Below are positions 15,193-24,202 of a stretch of 28,406 bases of DNA, piece after piece. The notes under the pieces were generated by a model, which saw only the letters and a program-made list of their open reading frames with translations, had not been told where the DNA came from and did not search any database. The DNA lies in NCBI GenBank assembly GCA_002491165.1, contig DKVK01000026.1, positions 1-28,406 on the forward strand, written 5' to 3'. The stretch's first letter is position 1, and every line of letters starts with the position of its first letter. The position numbers and the translations under genes are program-made. Source of the DNA: Porphyromonadaceae bacterium UBA7180. GTDB lineage: Bacteria > Bacteroidota > Bacteroidia > Bacteroidales > Muribaculaceae.

Positions 15193-16530
15193 ATGAAGAA
15201 AATACTACTTACCCTGACATTGGCTACCCTGACATTGGCCGGGTTCAGCCAGAAAACCGTGGTGAAAGTTCACCAGAGCAACGGTTCCGTTACTACCTTC
15301 GACTCCGAGCAAGTGACTAAAATCACCTTCGAGGAAGCCAGTGAAGACCCCGAAGAGGTGCAGGCCATAGACCTGGGCCTCAGCGTAAAATGGGCATCGG
15401 CCAACGTCGGCGCCACGCGTCCCGAGAGCTTCGGCGGCTATTATGCCTGGGGCGAAACGCAGGAGAAAGACGTCTACAACGAGACCACCTACAAATACTA
15501 CAACCTGGAATGGCAGACCATCACCAAGATAGGCATCGAGATTTCCGGCACGCAGTATGACGCCGCCAAGAAGCAGATGGGCAACGACTGGCGTATGCCC
15601 ACACAGGCCGAATGGAAAGAACTGGTGGAGAACTGCACATGGACCCACGGCACTGTCAACGGCGTGACGGGCTTCACCGTAGAAGGCCCCAACGGCAACA
15701 GCATCTTCCTCCCCTGCGCCGGCCGCCTCTACGACAACGGCTCGTCGGACCGCAACGGCTACGAGAACGTGAGCGGTTTCTACTGGACGGGCACCTTAGC
15801 CGAAGACAACGAGTACAATTACCGCATCTACCGCGCGTCACTCTCCCCCTCGCTCTATGCCGCCGACGGCTACGACGTGCCCGAGATAGGGATGTCCATC
15901 CGCGCCGTGCAGGGAACGCGCGACAATGAAGAGACCGACCCCGAGCCGGAACCCGGACCAATGAACATGGTGGACCTTGGCCTGAGCGTGAAGTGGGGCG
16001 GCCACAACGTGGGCGCCGCGAAACCCTCGGAAGTGGGCAACTATTACTCATGGGGTTGCAACAAGGTGCAGACCCTTTACGGAGACGCCGCCTACCCGCA
16101 CTATAATGCCGAAACCGAAATGTACGACGATTTAGGCCAGGACATAAGCGGCACACGCTACGATGTGGCCACCGTGCGCTGGGGAGAAGGCTGGCGCATC
16201 CCCACCAAGGCTGAACTCGAGGAGCTCGTCAACGAGTGCGTATGGACATGGACCACGCTCGACGGCCACTATGGCTACAACGTGCAGGGGCCGAGCGGCA
16301 ACAGCATCTTCCTCCCCTTAGGCGGCATGATGGGTGCCGAAGGCCTCATGCAGGGCTCGTTCGGCGACATACTCGGATTCGCGGGCTACTACACCAGTTC
16401 TACCGAGAAACCCTCCGTCTACTCCCCGTCGCCCCACTCGCGTTTCTGCCTCAAACTCAAGAGTGACAGCTACAAAGTGGACGACACCTTCAAGAGCATC
16501 GGCATCCTGGTGCGCCCCGTACACAACTAA
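15193..16530 (+). CDS. Secreted protein with two tandem FISUMP/lectin-fold-like domains
   Basis: A 445-residue exported protein. Signal peptide 1-20, ending GFSQ. Residues 22-50 (VVKVHQSNGSVTTFDSEQVT then KITFEE) form the short N-terminal motif common in Bacteroidales surface proteins. Two copies of a roughly 190-residue domain follow at 58-245 and 257-445, joined by an acidic/proline linker (TDPEPEPGP). Each copy has DLGLSVKW, a YY-W-G motif, ISGT-YD, WR-PT-AE, and GP-GNSIFLP. This pattern resembles the Fibrobacter succinogenes major paralogous domain (FISUMP, TIGR02145), which is thought to have a C-type-lectin-like fold. Unlike its operon neighbours it has no C-terminal sorting domain and no lipobox. 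Binding of a glycan or protein ligand is plausible but not shown. A perfect 15-bp tandem duplication lies in its signal peptide. Confidence 0.83.
   Translation: MKKILLTLTLATLTLAGFSQKTVVKVHQSNGSVTTFDSEQVTKITFEEASEDPEEVQAIDLGLSVKWASANVGATRPESFGGYYAWGETQEKDVYNETTYKYYNLEWQTITKIGIEISGTQYDAAKKQMGNDWRMPTQAEWKELVENCTWTHGTVNGVTGFTVEGPNGNSIFLPCAGRLYDNGSSDRNGYENVSGFYWTGTLAEDNEYNYRIYRASLSPSLYAADGYDVPEIGMSIRAVQGTRDNEETDPEPEPGPMNMVDLGLSVKWGGHNVGAAKPSEVGNYYSWGCNKVQTLYGDAAYPHYNAETEMYDDLGQDISGTRYDVATVRWGEGWRIPTKAELEELVNECVWTWTTLDGHYGYNVQGPSGNSIFLPLGGMMGAEGLMQGSFGDILGFAGYYTSSTEKPSVYSPSPHSRFCLKLKSDSYKVDDTFKSIGILVRPVHN
15210..15239 (+). repeat. 15-bp perfect tandem repeat inside a signal peptide
   Basis: TACCCTGACATTGGC occurs twice in direct succession (15210-15224 and 15225-15239). 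It is in frame and adds TLTLA to the hydrophobic core. Confidence 0.9.
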
Positions 16531-16551
16531 TCATCCCCAAACTCATAAATT

Positions 16552-18915
16552 ATGAAAAAATCCATATTATTAACAGCCATCGGTCTCGGCGCCCTGCTCA
16601 ACGCCAACGCCGCCCCGATAGACATCTCCACACTCGCGAACGCCACGTGGAACCCGACCGACATCTACGAAACCGGAACCGACGACGATACCTGGAACGT
16701 GAAGGACTACGAATACGCCAACAGCAAGTTCGAGGTAAAGACCGGCACCGCATACGCGCCCACCGGCTACGACTCGGCATTCTACGTTTATCTTCCGTAT
16801 GAAGACGACATCGATTCATGGCTCGTATCACCGTCATTCCAATTCAAATCAGGTTGCACATACGAAATATCCTTCTCATATAAATTCTCATACAGTAGCT
16901 CCTACTCATTTTTGGATTGCTGGCTTACCGGCTCCAAGGGCACTCTAAACCTTACGACTGCCAACTCCATTTCAGCAACGACGGCCAACTTCATCAGTCC
17001 CTCCTCTTCCCCCACATCCTGGACTCCGGTAACATTTGAATACACACCGACGGCCGACGAGGTGAAGTATCTCAACTTTAGGGTAATAAACGACCCGGGA
17101 GAATATCCCCAAGGGCGGGTATATCTCGGTGCTTTCTCCATCAAGATGAAAGGTAACCTGAGCCAACCGCTCGCCCCGACCGGCCTCACCGCAACGGCTG
17201 GTGCCGACAACGCCATCACCGCCACGCTCTCATGGACAAACCCGACGCAGGACGCAAGCGGCTCCCCCCTCACCGGCGATAACGCCATCCGGAGCATCAT
17301 CGTGACCCGCGACGGCCAGACGGTCGCAACGCTCGAAGGCGCGCCCACATCCTGGACCGACACAGAAGCCACCGGCCTTGTAGGCGGACAGCATACTTAC
17401 ACCGTTGCCGCAGTGGCTGCCGGAATGTCGAGTCCCGACTCCAACGAAGCTTCCGTTTTCGTAGGTCCATATCTCTACGCCCCGACAACGATGGATTTCT
17501 CGGCCGACCAGTGGACCGCTTACTCTACCACCAGCCTGTCGTTCGTGAGCAATTCCGTACAGGTGCAAGCCCCCTACACCAACGCGGCCAGCTTCTGGTC
17601 TTACGACGAAAGCATCCAGAATATATGGCTCTCATCGCCGTCACTCCCCCTCGACCCGGAGAAGACCTACAAAGTGCGCTTCAAATACCTGTCCTGGAAC
17701 GACCCCGCTTTCCTGATTTCAAACTTCAACGTCTATGCCAACGCCGACCGCGCCACGGCCGACACCGAGAGCGCCATCCTCGCAACCGATCCCGTCTACA
17801 CGCTGACCGACATCCGCTACGCGGAGCCGAATTGGAAAGAGGTGGAAATCAGCGGTGTCCGAGGCACCGAGGGCGGCACGCACATCCTCTTCCACGTCAA
17901 CGGCAAGGTCTGCAAACGCTTCTCCATCACCGGTCTCGAAGTCGAGGAATACACCGCCGTGCCGTTCGCTCCCTCCGCACCGACCGACCTTGAGGCAACC
18001 GCCGCCCCCTACCAGCAACTGCAGGCAGACCTCGCATGGACACTGCCCACGACAGCCGCCGACGGCACTCCCTTCACCGACGCACAGACTGTCGACGGCG
18101 TGAAGGTTTACCGCGACGACGCCGAAATATACTCCTCCACCGAAGCGCTCACAACCTTCTCCGACACCGCCGCTACCGGCCTCACAGCCGGCAGCCACAG
18201 CTATCAGGTGAGCGTAAGCGTAGCCGGAACATGGAGCGCGCGCTCCGAAGCCGCCACCGTTGAATACGTCGGCCCGGCAGCCGCCGTCACCCTCCCCTGG
18301 GAACCGACGCTCGCCAACCTTGGCGTCGAAGGGTTCGCCGCCGCGTGGGTGAACTACCCCGTCGCCACCTCCGCCAAGTGGGATTCCAACTACCGCGGCC
18401 TGTGTTACGTAAACTCGCGCACCGACGTGCATGACGGCTGGGTAATCGGCGCGCCGCTCGTGCTCGACTCCCCCACCGGCCGCTATGACCTCACATACAC
18501 GGTGACCGGTTCTGCCACCGACCGTCCCGCCCTCTCCGTAGGACTCGTGGACACCACGATGCCCGAAGAGTTCATCCTCACTATCGCCGATAACGTGACC
18601 TTCGACGAGGAAACCACCGTCAGCTTCGAGTACGGCCCGACACGCGATGCCTCCGACATCCGCCTCGCCTTCCGCGCACACACCGAAGCCTCGACCAACG
18701 CCGTGATGGTGACGAAGATAGCCCTTGCCGAGAACGAGAACACCGGCATCGAAGGCATCGAAACCGACCTCTCCGGCGCCGTTAAAGTCTACGACCTCTC
18801 GGGCCGTTGCCTGGGCATCTTCCGTGCCTCGGACCTCGACACCCTCGACAAAGGCGTCTACATCGTGGAATACACCCGCGGCGGACGCACCCTCCGCACC
18901 AAAATAGCCCGCTGA
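16552..18915 (+). CDS. Large secreted adhesin-like protein: alternating jelly-roll and Fn3 domains, T9SS sorting domain
   Basis: A 787-residue exported protein. Signal peptide 1-20 (ending NANA). Inferred order: jelly-roll (choice-of-anchor J-like) about 25-203, with DSWLVSPSFQFKSGCTYEIS; Fn3 about 206-300, starting APTGLTATAG; jelly-roll about 302-470, with IWLSSPSLPLDPEKTYKVRF; Fn3 about 475-580, starting APSAPTDLEATAAP; a third jelly-roll about 582-725, with GWVIGAPLVLDSPTGRYDLT; and a sorting domain 731-787 (GIEGIE; VKVYDLSGRCLGIF; GVYIVEYTRGGRTLRTKIAR). It is last in the operon, 21 bases after the preceding gene, and followed by a terminator. The protein is likely displayed on or released from the cell surface through the T9SS. 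No catalytic motif was recognised. A stretch near 16861-16920 is unusually A+T-rich. Confidence 0.85.
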   Translation: MKKSILLTAIGLGALLNANAAPIDISTLANATWNPTDIYETGTDDDTWNVKDYEYANSKFEVKTGTAYAPTGYDSAFYVYLPYEDDIDSWLVSPSFQFKSGCTYEISFSYKFSYSSSYSFLDCWLTGSKGTLNLTTANSISATTANFISPSSSPTSWTPVTFEYTPTADEVKYLNFRVINDPGEYPQGRVYLGAFSIKMKGNLSQPLAPTGLTATAGADNAITATLSWTNPTQDASGSPLTGDNAIRSIIVTRDGQTVATLEGAPTSWTDTEATGLVGGQHTYTVAAVAAGMSSPDSNEASVFVGPYLYAPTTMDFSADQWTAYSTTSLSFVSNSVQVQAPYTNAASFWSYDESIQNIWLSSPSLPLDPEKTYKVRFKYLSWNDPAFLISNFNVYANADRATADTESAILATDPVYTLTDIRYAEPNWKEVEISGVRGTEGGTHILFHVNGKVCKRFSITGLEVEEYTAVPFAPSAPTDLEATAAPYQQLQADLAWTLPTTAADGTPFTDAQTVDGVKVYRDDAEIYSSTEALTTFSDTAATGLTAGSHSYQVSVSVAGTWSARSEAATVEYVGPAAAVTLPWEPTLANLGVEGFAAAWVNYPVATSAKWDSNYRGLCYVNSRTDVHDGWVIGAPLVLDSPTGRYDLTYTVTGSATDRPALSVGLVDTTMPEEFILTIADNVTFDEETTVSFEYGPTRDASDIRLAFRAHTEASTNAVMVTKIALAENENTGIEGIETDLSGAVKVYDLSGRCLGIFRASDLDTLDKGVYIVEYTRGGRTLRTKIAR

Positions 18916-18936
18916 ACGACCCTCAAATAGCTTCCC

Positions 18937-18968
18937 AAAAGCGCACCGCCTACCGCGGCGCGCTTTTT
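18937..18968 (+). terminator. Intrinsic terminator of the plus-strand secreted-protein operon
   Basis: Stem AAAAGCGC/GCGCTTTT (18937-18944 with 18960-18967), one A-C mismatch, 4 more pairs CCGC/GCGG, loop CTACC, then a T-run to 18968. Confidence 0.85.
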
Positions 18969-18994
18969 ATACGCGAATGAACATCGCATCGCTT

Positions 18995-19015
18995 TACGGA
19001 GGCCTGGAGGCTCCG
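18995..19015. repeat. GGAGGC-type palindromic repeat, copy 2
   Basis: TACGGAGGCCTGGAGGCTCC closely resembles the element at 14525-14548, differing mainly by single-base and 3-base insertions. It lies between the two convergent terminators. Confidence 0.5.
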
Positions 19016-19065
19016 CCCCCCTTGGCTGCGCGGTTCGACTTTGCGCCTCTTTATTTAAAATTGGA

Positions 19066-19105
19066 AATCCCGGCTTCCAGGCAGTGTTGCGCGGAAGCCG
19101 GGATT
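19066..19105 (-). terminator. Terminator of the minus-strand secreted-protein genes
   Basis: A 13-bp perfect stem AATCCCGGCTTCC/GGAAGCCGGGATT (19066-19078 with 19093-19105) with a 14-base loop. On the minus strand it is followed by TCCAATTTTAAAT. It begins 24 bases after the stop codon of the 585-residue protein gene. Confidence 0.75.
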
Positions 19106-19128
19106 GTCGGGAATTATTTTTCGGTAGA

Positions 19129-20886
19129 TTATTTGCGGATGAGGGCCTTCGTTACCGTGCGGCGCCCGTCGGTGTAGACGGTCTCGACGATGTTCAGGCC
19201 CTCATGGGGCGTCGGAGAGGCGATACCTGCGGCGTTGTAGTAGCGGCGCGCGAGGATGTCGCCCGCTTCGATGCCGTCGATGCCTACGTTGGCACCTACC
19301 GTGAACGATACGGCGTCGGAGGCGTCGGAATAGATGGGCACGATGTCTGTTCCCATCACTGTCTCGGCGGCAGCGGTGACGGTCAGCGTGTAGGTCATGT
19401 CGGCGAAGCCTTCGCCCGTGAAGGTATGCGAGAAGGTGGTTTCCTCGGTAGTGGCTTCGAGGATTCGCGAAGTTACAGACTGACCGGCGACGAGTGTCTG
19501 CTTCACTGCCATATCATCGATAAAGAGCTTGTAATCACCGTTGTAGAGCACGCTTACGCGACACTCTGTCAGTCCGCCGGTAAACTCTGCGGTATAGTCG
19601 GCGAAGTCGCCCGAGAGGTCTATGGTATGCGTTTCCACCACATCGCCGGCGGCATTGAGCAGACGCACGTCGGCGGTGCCGGTATAGTAGCGGCTGAAGG
19701 CGCCGATGGCGGCGCGCAGGTCAACGGTGAAGCGGCCTTCGCTGCGCGAGAGGTCGAGCACCGGAGTGTTGAGGTAACCGGCGTTGCCGCTGAAGGGTGT
19801 AAGCACCATGTGGCCGGCGGCTTTGCCTAATTCGGCGCCTTCCCAGCCCGGCGCCTTGGTGTAAGGGTCGAGGTTGCTGTTGATGATGAAGTTGATGCTC
19901 TCCAGCGTTCCGTCGGTGATGTTGGAGAAATCCTCCGACAGGAGGGCAACGGTCTCGTCGGCTTTCAGCACGCGCGTACCGTCGAGGTTGAGGATATAGG
20001 ACCGAGCGTCCGGGTCGCCGGTCCAAGTGGCGGTGAAGGAATCGGCCGTGGTGATGACGTTGACGTCGGTGGGTTTGCCAAGATAGTAAATCACCTTGAT
20101 AACCTCTATCTCGTTGGAGTCAGCGGAGACGCCCGTACCGTTCGTGGCACGCACCACGTAGTAATACTTCTTGGAGGCGTCGAGTCCCGTAACCTGCTTA
20201 GAGGTCACTGTCCCGGCTATCGCCTCGTTGTTGATGAAGTAGTCTTTCGTACCGTCGGCGTTATAGGAATAGACGTCGAGGAAGTATCCGGTAGCCCCCT
20301 TCACGGAGCTCCACTTGGCGGTAAAGGAGATGCCGTCGGCCTGGTTGGGCTGAATTGCTTCGGGTGCCACGAAGAAGGCGTCGCTCTGTTCCACAATCAT
20401 GTTCTGCACCAGCACTCCGGAGGCAGACAACGACGGTTCCATACGCACGTAGGAGGAATACGAGCCGCCGCTCATCACCACCGAGACGTCGTGCCAGTCG
20501 GTGTCGGTAAATGTCAGCGACTGCGAGGAGCTGTAACCGATGGAAAGGCGCAGGATGCCGCCGTAATCGTCCATCATGCGCACGCGGGCACGCACGCGCA
20601 CCACGCCTGAATGTGCCGACATATCCTTGCTCGGGGTGCGCACATAGCCGCCGTCACCGATAAGGAGCTGGCCGCCGGCCTGCTTTACGCTGCCGCTGTA
20701 CCACGACGGGTAGAGGTTTGAGAAACTGCCCGTCCCGTAGGAGGGGAATGCCACCGGCTCTTCGGGCGAACCCTGCGTCAGGGTTGTGAAATCGGCTTCG
20801 GCGAGGACCGTGATTTCGGCATCATTCTGGGCAAAAGCCCCGGCCGCGCACAACGCTACGCCGGCCATTAGTAGTAATTTCTTCAT
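19129..20886 (-). CDS. Secreted multidomain protein with T9SS sorting domain, 585 aa
   Basis: Signal peptide 1-19, ending GAFAQ. An N-terminal jelly-roll-like domain (about 25-170) is followed by an Fn3 domain (about 172-262: FTAKWSSVKGATGYFLDVYS; VTGLDASKKYYYVVRATNGT). From about 268 a second Fn3 seems to start (GKPTDVNVITTADSFTATWT), is interrupted by another jelly-roll (about 312-465: LLSEDFSNI; GYLNTPVLDLSRSEGRFTVD; YKLFIDDMAV), and resumes at about 478-530. The sorting domain is 536-585 (GIDGIE; ILARRYYNAAGI; GLNIVETVYTDGRRTVTK). It is the last of three minus-strand genes coding similar cargo. No own consensus promoter was seen, so it may depend on readthrough of the hairpin upstream. 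No enzyme motif was found. Confidence 0.83.
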   Translation of the reverse strand: MKKLLLMAGVALCAAGAFAQNDAEITVLAEADFTTLTQGSPEEPVAFPSYGTGSFSNLYPSWYSGSVKQAGGQLLIGDGGYVRTPSKDMSAHSGVVRVRARVRMMDDYGGILRLSIGYSSSQSLTFTDTDWHDVSVVMSGGSYSSYVRMEPSLSASGVLVQNMIVEQSDAFFVAPEAIQPNQADGISFTAKWSSVKGATGYFLDVYSYNADGTKDYFINNEAIAGTVTSKQVTGLDASKKYYYVVRATNGTGVSADSNEIEVIKVIYYLGKPTDVNVITTADSFTATWTGDPDARSYILNLDGTRVLKADETVALLSEDFSNITDGTLESINFIINSNLDPYTKAPGWEGAELGKAAGHMVLTPFSGNAGYLNTPVLDLSRSEGRFTVDLRAAIGAFSRYYTGTADVRLLNAAGDVVETHTIDLSGDFADYTAEFTGGLTECRVSVLYNGDYKLFIDDMAVKQTLVAGQSVTSRILEATTEETTFSHTFTGEGFADMTYTLTVTAAAETVMGTDIVPIYSDASDAVSFTVGANVGIDGIEAGDILARRYYNAAGIASPTPHEGLNIVETVYTDGRRTVTKALIRK

Positions 20887-20920
20887 AAACTGTTAATATT
20901 AGATTATTGTGTTTTAATTT

Positions 20921-20963
20921 AAAAGTGTCTTTCTCCGGTGCAGAGCCGGTGAAAGACACTTTT
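20921..20963 (-). terminator. Hairpin terminator between minus-strand secreted-protein genes
   Basis: A 13-bp perfect stem AAAAGTGTCTTTC/GAAAGACACTTTT (20921-20933 with 20951-20963), with a CCGG/CCGG pairing possible inside. It begins 13 bases after the stop of the 1065-residue protein gene. It reads TTTTAAATT at the end on the minus strand and is nearly symmetrical. Confidence 0.8.
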
Positions 20964-20975
20964 ATCTTCGGGTTG

Positions 20976-23900
20976 TCAGCGGGTGGCGGGAATGAGGACG
21001 CGGCGTCCGTTGATGATGTAGAGGCCGGGATCGAGACCCTCGGTCGACGCGGCGTGGCGGCGCACCGTGCGGCCGTCTATCGAGTAGACATCGAAGGTGC
21101 CTCCCGCGTCGCCGGTTACCGACTGAATGCCGGTGCCCTCGCCTATCCTGATGTTGTCGATGACGATGGGGGCTGCCTTGCTGGCCGAAGCCATCGAGAA
21201 CTTGACGATTACGAAGGGCTCGGCCTTGTATTTGCTCAAATCGACGAATACCTGCTTCCAGCCTTCCTGCTGCTCGTCGGCATAGCGGACTGTCTTCAGT
21301 GTCTCGGCCTGACCCTGCGGGAACTTGTCGACCGCCACAGAGAGGTAGGACGTCGTTCCGGGATAGACGTAACACCAGAAGGAGAGCACCGGCGCAGCGC
21401 AACCTGCCGGTGAAATCTTGCCGGTATTGAAGATACCGAAGTCGGCCATGTTGGGGATGAAGGCCACGGAACCCCCGTCGCCGTCCTGGCTGAGGTCGCG
21501 TGTCAGGCCTATGTTCCAGTCGGCCTTCTCACCCTCTATCCAGCTGTAGTATTCGCCCCACTCGGCGTTCGCGAACGACTGTACGAAGGGCACTCCGTAA
21601 GGCGCACCTACCAGCAGCGAGTTGGTGGGAACGGTTTCGCTCTCGCCGGCGATTGTCTCGGCGCGCATGGCGTAGTAGATGAGGTTCTGGGCCCCTTTGT
21701 CGCTGTCGATGCCCAGGTCGTAGGGCGACTTGATGTCTTTGGCCACGGTGGTAAGATAGCCGAACACTTCGTCAACGGTATAGAGGTTATACTTGACGGT
21801 GGCGGGGTTCACCTGATGGCCGTTGGCGCCGCTGGTCGGGGCGTCCCATGTGAGGATGGCGCGCGTGCCGTTGTCGGCAAGCTTGATGTTGGTCGGCGGC
21901 ATCGGCACATCCTGGCCGATGAAGACTTCCACCTGTGCCACGGCACCCTTGTCGCTCCCCTTGACGGCGCGCACGGTGATGGTGTTCATGCCGTTCTGCA
22001 TACCGCCGAGTTCCATGGTGCAGGCGCTGCCGGGAGCGGGATTCCGAAGGGTTCCGATAACCTTACCTGCGGCGTCGGTAGCCTCTACGCGCGTAATGGC
22101 GTCGAGCGCGGTTCCGGCCAGTGTCTCGGTCGGTGCGGTGAACGTGGCGGTGGCGGCGAGGGCACCGGAAGCGTCAGGAGTCACCTTGAGGCCGGTCACT
22201 GCGGCGGGAGCGTCGGCGGACGTCTCTATGGCAACGGCAACGCGGTCGATGTCGAGAGCTGCCGAAGCGGCGTTGGAAATGGCGTGGAAGCCGATGTGGT
22301 AGACACCGTCCTCGGCCACGGTGAAGCGCGTGCCGTATTCGGCGAAGTTCACGTTGTCAATGTCGAAGGGCGACATTATCATGGAGTAGGCGGCTACGTC
22401 GTCGCCGCGGCCCACGGCCACTTCGAGGCGCTGCAGACAGTCGGAGGTCAGGAATTGCTTCTTGGCGTCGAAGAAGAGGGTGTATACGGCGCCCTTGCGC
22501 AGCTCCATAGGCGGGAGCAGCAGCCAATCGTCGTCGGCATTCTCGTTGTCGGCGTCCATGCGTGCGTGGTTCGACGTGCCGCTGTAGTCCGACTCGTAGT
22601 GGTAACGGTACCATGTGGCGCCGTCGTTGTTGGCGTCGATTACGGTGCAGACGTCGAAGCCGTTGTCGGTGGTGAAGCGCTCGGTGTAAGGGAGCGAGAC
22701 GGGCCGGCCGATGGCTATCTTGTTCGTGGCAGTGGTTTCGCCGCTGAGCGTGCCGTTTATCGGGGTCACTTCATACCAGTATGATTTCAACTGCCCGTCG
22801 TTGGCTATACGGTCGGTAATGGAGGTGCCGCTATGCGCGGCGGCCACGGTCACGGAGCCGGGCTGGCGTACCACACGGTAGCGCAGGTTGGCGGCGTCGA
22901 GGTCCTTGCCGTGAGTTCCCTTCTGCGGCGCACGCCACGTCACGGTGGCGTTCTGCGAAGCGTCGTCGTATGAGAATTTCAGCGTCTTCACCGGGTGCGG
23001 AACGTCGTGGCCGATGTAGAGCGTCACGCTCTCCGGGGCACCGGTCCCGGCCCCGTTTGAGGCCACGACCTTTATCTCGGTGTCGCCGCCGGTTACGGTT
23101 ATCTGCTTCGACACAGCCGAACCCGCCGCGCCGCTGCCTGTGGCCACACTCTGCCCGTTGGCGTAGATGGTATAGTCGAGGTCCCCCGCCAGGGGCGACT
23201 CGTCGTAGGCTTTGGAGGGAAGGGTGAAGCTCACCGTTCCTGTGTACGACTCGCCGGGGAAGTCGGCCGCCAGTCCGGTGACGGCGGCAGGCGCCGCGTC
23301 GTCGGCCTCCGGAGCCGCTATGTGCATGTTCACGAGCACGGCGTTGTCGGGTATCTGCATTATGCGCGTGGCACCCACGGAGCCTATCTCGTAGTTGATT
23401 TCATAAAGGTAACTCTTGTTGCCGGTGGTGACATAGCACCAATAGAGTTTTCCGGTGCGCGGGTCGAAGGTCATCGACGAGGGATTGGCCGAGATGTCGC
23501 TCACGCCCAGGTCGCCGATGAGCGTCAGGTTGCCGTTGGTCTTGTTGATGGTGTAGAGGTAACCTTCGCGGCTCACACCGTAGAGGCGGCCGTTCTCTCC
23601 GGCCGCGATGGCCGAGAATTGCTCTGTCATAACACATATCACTGACTTCGACGGTATTTCCTTGTCATAGTCGATGGTGCAGAATTTGCGGTCTATGACG
23701 TTATAGTTCATGTCGAAGTTGAAGAAGATGCCGTAGTCGTTGCCGGTCACCGGGTCGTGGGTGACGCCGCAACTGGATATGAGGTTGCCGTAGAGGTCGC
23801 CGAGCGACTTGCGCTTGGTCTGCGTCCACGTCTTCATGTCATACTCCACACTGTAGATCATGTAAGTGTATCCTGAAGGGTTGAAGGAATCCTCGATGGT

Positions 23901-24173
23901 GCGGAAGTGGATTCCTTTCATCTTGCCGTCCACATAGACGGCACCGCCGAGCGGCGCCATGTAGACGTCGCGCCCCTCGCTGAGCTGCGTCAGGGAGCCG
24001 CCGGCCACCGCTTCGAGCTGATAGATGCCCTCCTTCTGGGCCGATGCCGTGGTCCACGAATCCATTTTGACCACGCCGGCAATGATTTTGGGCACGTAAT
24101 CGGCGCTCATGGCGGTGAATGTCGCCGCCATGGCCGCCGCTACGATGCCCGTGCGTAAGCAATACGTTTTCAT
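20976..24173 (-). CDS. Secreted multidomain protein: propeller-like N-terminus, Fn3 and jelly-roll domains, T9SS sorting domain
   Basis: A 1065-residue exported protein. Signal peptide about 1-24 (ending AMSA). Residues about 28-290 contain repeated short strand motifs that look propeller-like (GRLYGVSREGYLYTINKTNG; MTFDPRTGKLYWCYV). Four Fn3-like domains follow in two pairs, at about 297-392, 393-490, 660-755 and 757-855. Each pair precedes a jelly-roll: about 492-655 (DDDWLLLPPMELRKGAVYTL) and about 860-1015 (AAPVLSFWCYVYPGTTSYLS). The sorting domain is about 1018-1065 (GIQSV; FDVYSIDGRTVRRH; GLDPGLYIINGRRVL). It lies 95 bases after the larger upstream gene across a complex hairpin and has no evident promoter of its own. 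The pattern is that of T9SS-exported surface proteins of Bacteroidales. The ligand or substrate is unknown; no protease or glycosidase signature was recognised. Confidence 0.83.
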   Translation of the reverse strand: MKTYCLRTGIVAAAMAATFTAMSADYVPKIIAGVVKMDSWTTASAQKEGIYQLEAVAGGSLTQLSEGRDVYMAPLGGAVYVDGKMKGIHFRTIEDSFNPSGYTYMIYSVEYDMKTWTQTKRKSLGDLYGNLISSCGVTHDPVTGNDYGIFFNFDMNYNVIDRKFCTIDYDKEIPSKSVICVMTEQFSAIAAGENGRLYGVSREGYLYTINKTNGNLTLIGDLGVSDISANPSSMTFDPRTGKLYWCYVTTGNKSYLYEINYEIGSVGATRIMQIPDNAVLVNMHIAAPEADDAAPAAVTGLAADFPGESYTGTVSFTLPSKAYDESPLAGDLDYTIYANGQSVATGSGAAGSAVSKQITVTGGDTEIKVVASNGAGTGAPESVTLYIGHDVPHPVKTLKFSYDDASQNATVTWRAPQKGTHGKDLDAANLRYRVVRQPGSVTVAAAHSGTSITDRIANDGQLKSYWYEVTPINGTLSGETTATNKIAIGRPVSLPYTERFTTDNGFDVCTVIDANNDGATWYRYHYESDYSGTSNHARMDADNENADDDWLLLPPMELRKGAVYTLFFDAKKQFLTSDCLQRLEVAVGRGDDVAAYSMIMSPFDIDNVNFAEYGTRFTVAEDGVYHIGFHAISNAASAALDIDRVAVAIETSADAPAAVTGLKVTPDASGALAATATFTAPTETLAGTALDAITRVEATDAAGKVIGTLRNPAPGSACTMELGGMQNGMNTITVRAVKGSDKGAVAQVEVFIGQDVPMPPTNIKLADNGTRAILTWDAPTSGANGHQVNPATVKYNLYTVDEVFGYLTTVAKDIKSPYDLGIDSDKGAQNLIYYAMRAETIAGESETVPTNSLLVGAPYGVPFVQSFANAEWGEYYSWIEGEKADWNIGLTRDLSQDGDGGSVAFIPNMADFGIFNTGKISPAGCAAPVLSFWCYVYPGTTSYLSVAVDKFPQGQAETLKTVRYADEQQEGWKQVFVDLSKYKAEPFVIVKFSMASASKAAPIVIDNIRIGEGTGIQSVTGDAGGTFDVYSIDGRTVRRHAASTEGLDPGLYIINGRRVLIPATR

Positions 24174-24202
24174 AAGTATATTTTCGTTAAGAAGTTGTAA
24201 GA

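Noticed and set aside
18977..19177. 66-residue plus-strand open frame after the cargo operon
   Set aside because: It starts just after a terminator, spans a palindromic repeat and another hairpin, and ends antisense to the 585-residue protein gene.
21816..22784. 322-residue plus-strand open frame (and similar at 27080-28057)
   Set aside because: Both are antisense to long secreted proteins with clear domain repeats and have no signal or known motif.
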